This document shows, piece by piece, positions 58,966-64,000 of a stretch of 64,000 nt of DNA. Source of the stretch: Astrocystis sublimbata. Taxonomy: Eukaryota > Ascomycota > Sordariomycetes > Xylariales > Xylariaceae. The notes under the pieces are model-generated. The model was not told where the DNA came from. It worked only from the letters and a program-made list of their open reading frames with translations, and made no database searches. The position numbers and the translations under genes are program-made. Every line of letters begins with the position of its first letter. Position 1 is the first letter of the stretch. The stretch is from NCBI GenBank assembly GCA_022453515.1, contig JAJNNY010000011.1, forward strand, positions 773,205-837,204, in the 5' to 3' direction.

Positions 58966-60374
58966 ATGTCAGACCACAACCTTGTTGGCTGGGTAACTCC
59001 TCCAAGCTCTCGAGGGACGCTTGGCATTCTTTACAGTTGCGCCATGGTTATATTTACAGCGATTTGGACTGTCCTTCACCTCAATGTTCCCGCAGATATA
59101 GATACCGCTGCTCAAACTCTTCTCAGAAGAATTCGTTGGGGGATAATAGCGATATTTGAGCCGAGCTTGTTAACTCTAGTAGCAGCTAGCCAATGGATTA
59201 GCGCTCGCTCATCAGTCAAGCAGATGAGAGAGTTAGACGACTGCAGCACTTGGACATCTGTACATGGGTTCTATGCTAATAGCGGCGGTAGGTTCAAATC
59301 AAAGTGGCTGTTTGCAGACTTCCAATCTAATGAGTATTTACCCCAGGTTTCCTTCTCCAACCGCCGAATGAACCCAGCTTTCCTATAAGCGCACAGCAAA
59401 TTCATTTCCTCGTATCGCGCAACTATATACCATTACCAAGGATTACTCGTGAGGAGATCAGGGATAGGAGCAAATCAGATTGGTTTGCTAAAGGATTCGC
59501 ATTGGTACAAACTGGGTGGATCATTATACAGTCCATAGGACGAACTGTTAACGGTCTCCCAGTCTCCCCACTAGAGATATTAACACTTGCATTTATCGCA
59601 TCGACAACAATGACATATTATTTCTGGTGGGATAAGCCGCAAGACGTGAAGACTCCGACGATCCTTCATTGCCGCTATTCAACAGCCCGGATTCTCGCTG
59701 AATCTAAAATATCGCCCAAGGCTGCACACAAGGGCTCGCCACTGGATTTTGTCCAGGACCCGACTGGAACCTGGGCAAGACGACAGTGCTTCAAGACTTA
59801 CGACTTGGAACTAGACCCGGAAGCCAATAGTTGCAAGAACACACGGCGACAGAGGATTCCGAATGACTCCATCTTGATGATGCGACTTCCCCCCATCATC
59901 TTAGCTGCATTGGTCTTACCGTCTCTTATACACTGCACAGTGCTCCTGCTCGATTGGAACTTTGCCTTCCCGACTAGTACCGAGCAATTGTTATGGCGAA
60001 TATCTACCATTTTCCTTGCAACAATCTCAGTGACCATCGTTGGAATTCTGCAAATGGTGGTTCGCTGCGACTACCAAGGTAGCTATAACCTGGCTTGGGT
60101 ATGGATCAACCCGAGGCGAAGAAGGCTACAGTGCGAGCTGCGTCCAACATGTAAGGGGGGAACGGCGCCATCTATTCCATCTAGAACTAGTGTTCAAAAT
60201 AAGGCTCCGTCTTTCGGCGAAACAGGATATCTTGACATATTCTTATGTTTTTTACTGCTATGCCTTGCTATCGCTCGCCTCTTTATCATAGTAGAGGCAA
60301 TCATCAGTTTACGATCTCTTCCAGCTGACGTTTTCATTACGGTAGAATGGACTGAATTGCTTCCACATATGTAG
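58966..60374 (+). CDS. Fungal multi-pass membrane protein, 449 aa (right-arm copy)
   Basis: Exons are 58966-59287 and 59347-60374; identical to the left copy. Confidence 0.72.
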
Positions 60375-60759
60375 GACGCTATCTTTATATAGCGGAGTAT
60401 TTTAGTTATTCAAGTTGTTAGCTGGGCAAGTTATAAGGACGATTTACATGCTGCATGGGCTATGCTACAAGTTAAAGATATCATTTCACTATGTGATGTC
60501 ATGCAGAAATTGTTGTTTCTAGTATACAATAAACTGGCTTGCCATGCAACCCTCCGATCATCTCTTACGGGATGTCATGTGATCATAAGTCAAAGGGGGT
60601 ATTTACCATGGCGGTGGCCCTCGAGCGGATTGTTTTTGCATGCTATGGACTATCCTGGACTCCTTTTTGAATCCTTCTCAAGTCACCATAAACGATTAAG
60701 CCATGTGGTAGTGCATATCAATGGGGAAGCATTGGCAAGGAAGCCTTCTAGACTGTGTA

Positions 60760-61836
60760 TTATACTCCCACAACATCCGTATCCGAGCCCTTCGTAAATG
60801 TGCCAAGTGGTTCTGCGAGAAGCCATCTAAGTAACGTTTGGAATTTAGTCCAATAAGTTCTCTCGCGCTCATGGCCTGGTCCAAAATCAATAACCGGTAT
60901 TGTACGAAGCGTGATTCTGCGTGTCTTGGCATCGGCGTAGCCCTGTACGATGCGGGCCTTCATGCCCGAAACGGAGACAATGGTGACCTGTAAGTTGCAT
61001 TGTTAGCGTTCGACCGGACTGTGTCAGGAGCGGAAAGATAGAAAGACTTGGCTTACGGGGATGAAATCGAATCTCGCATATTCTGGACGGTCGAAGAAGC
61101 AGCCAGTCACCGTGAGTAAGGTCCACACCTCACCCAATGTTACTTTGCCGTCCTCGAGAGAATCCGATTGACTCAACGCATACTGTATATGCGGGCGAGA
61201 GCAGTCGCGGACCCAAAGAGCAAAGTCGACATTCCAATGACAGTTTTTCTCGTAATTGGAGTAATTGATTATTCGCGATTGGTCCGGTGGAAACTCTCCC
61301 ACCTCCCAGATGAAGTCGTCCAAGAGCACGGGAGAAGTTATATCCTCGCTAGGCAGGGTGCTGTCGAGGTATATGTCAAGAACTTCCGTAAAGGTGCAGG
61401 CCTGGGTAAAAGGATCATCATCATAATCCGATGAGGCGATCGTGCCATCGTGACTCCAAAAGTGAAACTTTCTGGCAAGCTTTGTCATGCTTTCCTCGGG
61501 CATTAACTTAAGCAGGGCGTTTGGATCCGGAGCATGGATGGTGGGATCGAATTCAAGATGGCTGCGCTCGATTCGCAACTTGTTCATGACGCAGTCATCA
61601 AGGTAGGGCGTGCGTCCCCGATTCCGGGCCAGAGGCTCCATGGACTCTAGAATGAATTCATGGGTGGGCAAGACAGATGCATCATATGGCATAGCGGAAG
61701 GTAAAAAAAGAGTAGGCGAATGGTGGGACGACATGGTGAATTGGGCTTGTGTCGATGATGTGGATGCATCGCTGTCTGGATGGGTTTGAGCGGCAGGCGA
61801 CTGGCCATGGAGTCTTATAGGTATACGCGGAGGCAT
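60760..61836 (-). CDS. Orphan protein, 335 aa (right-arm copy)
   Basis: Mirror of 27,405-28,481, with coordinates offset by one because of the T5/A6 difference at 60,664-60,668. Exons are 61057-61836 and 60760-60987. Confidence 0.6.
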
Positions 61837-62373
61837 GACGGGCTAATGGGTGCCTGAGATGGTAGTTCAAATCGCGTGCGAAGATAGTGCAGTGGGAGTT
61901 AAGGTTGGTGAGGTTGATGCTGTTAATGATGATATAGCGTGCGCTGTATTAGCTACTTCCAATAAGTAATCAATAACCTTATGCAGTGCTCTTGGCCCCT
62001 AGGGCCGTTAGGGCCAGCCAATCACATGATTCAGTCATTATCTCTCCTGGTAAGACGGAGCGTCTGTACGGAGGGAAGGCACAGTGCAGCTTGGATTTCC
62101 ACGTACTTAAGCCTAGAGGCACACCTACCTATCTACCTAGGTAGCCCACACAGTAGATTCTCTTCCAATACAACCACCTTCCTGATCAACCATCTACCTC
62201 TGGTGTGACCTTGGCATCCAAAAAAACAGCTTTACATGCCACTTTTCATGTAAGACTACAAGGAACACCTCAGCGAGCGGCCAAAAGACACTACTGTCAC
62301 CAACAGTCGCGACACCGGACGTCCGGTACCAGCCCCGGCCTTTCATCATCTTCCGAGTATGAGATGGCAATAA

Positions 62374-62721
62374 GCGCAAGCGATTGAGAATGAACAGATT
62401 GTGAACACGGCTCTGATCCTTTTCCTTAATTCTCTATCGATTCATAACAAGGACCTCAAAGCGGACTGCACACTTCACCGCAAGGCGTTTGTTGCGAAGA
62501 ACAATCAAGGGGAGGAAACATGCGAAGCGAGAGTGGACGGCTTCCTTCGAGGACGCACAGATAACAAACCCTTGCTTATTCTTAAAGTAAAACCATTCAG
62601 ACGTAGCGAGAATCTCGAGGAGATTCAAATGCAAGAGAACGCCCAGATAGCAGCTTAGATCAACCAGCACCCGCCAAAAGACCTGGGAGAAATAAAGTCC
62701 AAGCTGACAACAATACAGTAA
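62374..62721 (+). pseudogene. Decayed PD-(D/E)XK-like fragment (right-arm copy)
   Basis: Same stops as the left copy: TAA just before it at 62,371-62,373, and TAG at 62,656-62,658. Confidence 0.45.
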
Positions 62722-62916
62722 GCCCTTAATTCCCTCCCTATATCATTAGGAAGATCTCGATATACTAACACTCTTAGGTTTCTAGTCGTGCGATTTTATC
62801 CTAGAGTTTAATACTAACTATTGCCTATATATATAAGACTATACAAGCGAGCTGTTATATATAAAGATGTATTAATAAGGCTTATTTTCGATTGTGTTTA
62901 ATATATTAATAGTAGA

Positions 62917-63697
62917 TTAATAATCTATATAATCAGCTAACCAGGACTTGTTAACAATGCCTTGTATGTCTCTTGAACAATCACGCAATCTGGGGATAAT
63001 TGTAGCATCCCCGAGTGAGTTAGCTCTGTTCTCTACCAACTTCTCCTCAAACTTGACATTAAACCCTTTCATATTAATATACTGCTGAATTAAGTCGTTT
63101 CCGTGTTGTTTAAACCCTGCCGTAATTTGAGCTAAAGCTGCTTGATATTTTTCGAATTTGGCGAACTAGCGTGTTCTATCCAGGCGCACGTCTTTAGATC
63201 GTTGTAGGTGAGACAGGCAGATCTTCTGCTTTTCCAGAATTGAAGGTATTCCGAGCCCGGGGTGAACCTGATCTCTTGGTCGAAATCAGGATTCTTCCAG
63301 GCCGCCTGGTATCCCGCAGACTGAGCCACTTGTTTATAGTAACCCTCCAGATTTTGCACCTTGTACCCAATGTTAGCCTCGATCCTCATGTTTGAATTGT
63401 CTCGCTTAGCGGTATTTATCGAGCATACTTTAGTAACCTGGCAGCCTAGAGCAGCAGCTGCTGCCGTAGGGTCTGTCGTACGATCGGGGCGCGTAGCGGT
63501 TGGGTTGACCTGCTTCGTTTTGCCTTTCGAGTCTGCTGGAGCAGCGACTGCCACATCATTGGTCGTGACATCGGAGCTCAGGTTAGATGCTGTGATGGTG
63601 ACTCTGCAGCCGCTGTAAGGTGGAGTTTGACTCTGCAGTCGGCTTTGACCTCGAGGGTCAAGGATTGCGGCTTCGTGTCGGAAGTGGTGGGCGTCAT
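62917..63697 (-). pseudogene. Orphan 260-aa gene, right-arm copy broken by two 1-nt deletions
   Basis: Mirror of 25,542-26,324. A missing G near 63,612 breaks the frame after about 28 codons. A T5 run at 63,148-63,152 (A6 on the left) shifts it again near the motif SSPNSK. Only 63,132-63,554 remains as one open stretch. Given the position near the window edge, consensus error is more likely than true decay. Confidence 0.75.
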
Positions 63698-64000
63698 CTT
63701 GAATCGGATGGATTGATAGGGGTCAAGGGATGGATGATCTTGTTGGTTGGTTTGTCAGGAATTAGGTAGTAGGTAAGGAGAAGTTTTGAGCTTGTGTAGT
63801 GGGTGGGGAGCGCTGCTTTTCTACCTCAGCAAGAATCGGACTGATCTCATACTTGATACGTGGCATCTGCTTCTTGAAAGTTTAATTTGTGCTTGTCACA
63901 AGCCCAACAATAGAGGACCCTGATAGAGACATAGCTAATAATCATCTTGAGGTTAGATGCAGCTGTAGAGACGCATGAAATGGAATAGGGAGTCACAGGG
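63698..64000. other. End of window, indel-dense right-arm terminus
   Basis: Non-coding mirror of 25,234-25,541. Four right-arm deletion events (5 nt) fall in these 303 bases, against one event in the first 18.5 kb of the arm. Confidence 0.85.

Larger units (their letters stand above)
25234..64000. repeat. Giant near-perfect palindrome, arms of at least 19.4 kb with a 1-nt spacer
   Basis: Every coding frame in 25,234-44,620 recurs on the opposite strand in 44,622-64,000. From 28,579 to the apex, coordinates map as x' = 89,242 - x. The only unpaired base is T at 44,621. The left arm is 19,387 nt and the right 19,379 nt to the window edge. The 8-nt difference is fully explained by seven right-arm deletions: at 60,664-60,668, 63,148-63,152, 63,612, 63,711-63,716 (2 nt), about 63,744, 63,804-63,807 and 63,953-63,954. 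I saw no base substitution in the protein translations or in the stretches I aligned by eye. Either a fold-back chimera of reads or assembly, or a very recent inverted duplication. Confidence 0.97.

Noticed and set aside
60462..60797. 111-aa plus-strand frame in the right arm
   Set aside because: Exists only because of the 1-nt T5/A6 difference; the left arm has a stop-limited 69-aa frame and neither has a motif.
63132..63554. Separate 140-aa gene in the right arm
   Set aside because: It is the interior of the frameshifted right copy of the 260-aa orphan.
1..64000. CRISPR array, insertion sequence, bacterial operon or phage features
   Set aside because: Spliced genes and fungal families throughout; no regularly spaced direct repeats or prokaryotic signals.

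Overview
The window looks like nuclear DNA of a filamentous ascomycete (Pezizomycotina). Coding DNA is GC-rich and interrupted by short GT..AG introns with CTAAC/CTGAC-like branch sites. The gene families are typical of that group: Zn2Cys6 regulators, MFS carriers, P450, FAD monooxygenase, an MBOAT/wax-synthase-like enzyme, an ankyrin protein and orphan membrane proteins. I cannot name the genus.

Region 1 (1 to about 25,230) is ordinary single-copy sequence. It holds a Zn2Cys6 regulator running off the left edge, an MFS transporter, mitoribosome assembly factor Rsm22, a thioredoxin with a membrane tail, a SPOUT RNA methyltransferase, an FAD monooxygenase, a small membrane protein, a cytochrome P450, lipoyl synthase and a NUDIX hydrolase. 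Most of these needed intron removal, and each spliced model is in frame from start to stop. Two genes (Rsm22, lipoyl synthase) and probably the thioredoxin are housekeeping. The FAD monooxygenase and P450 could act in specialised metabolism, but nothing ties them into one pathway.

Region 2 (25,234 to 64,000) is one huge inverted repeat. The left arm (25,234-44,620) and right arm (44,622-64,000) are reverse complements around a single unpaired base at 44,621, inside an AT-rich (ATT)n/(AAT)n tract. The right arm continues to the window edge, so its true length is unknown. The arms differ in length by 8 bases. I can place all of them as seven small deletions in the right arm, mostly in homopolymers, five of them in the last 400 bases. 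I saw no substitutions. This points to a fold-back joining (chimeric read or assembly), although a very recent real duplication is possible.

Each arm carries the same genes: an orphan 260-aa protein (intact on the left, frameshifted on the right), a decayed PD-(D/E)XK-like fragment, a 335-aa orphan, a 449-aa multi-pass membrane protein, an MFS sugar carrier lacking an internal segment, a decayed SMP-30/gluconolactonase-like gene divergent from it, an 8-Cys small protein, a wax-synthase-like gene with one extra T in a T8 run, a 271-aa PPxY protein, a possible regulator remnant, an ankyrin protein, an amino-acid permease, and the C-terminal piece of a fungal regulator next to the apex. Several of these are broken in the same way in both arms, so that damage is older than, or independent of, the inversion.

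I did not find a convincing new molecular system. The palindrome is the feature that most needs resolving, because it decides whether about 19 kb of this window exists at all.
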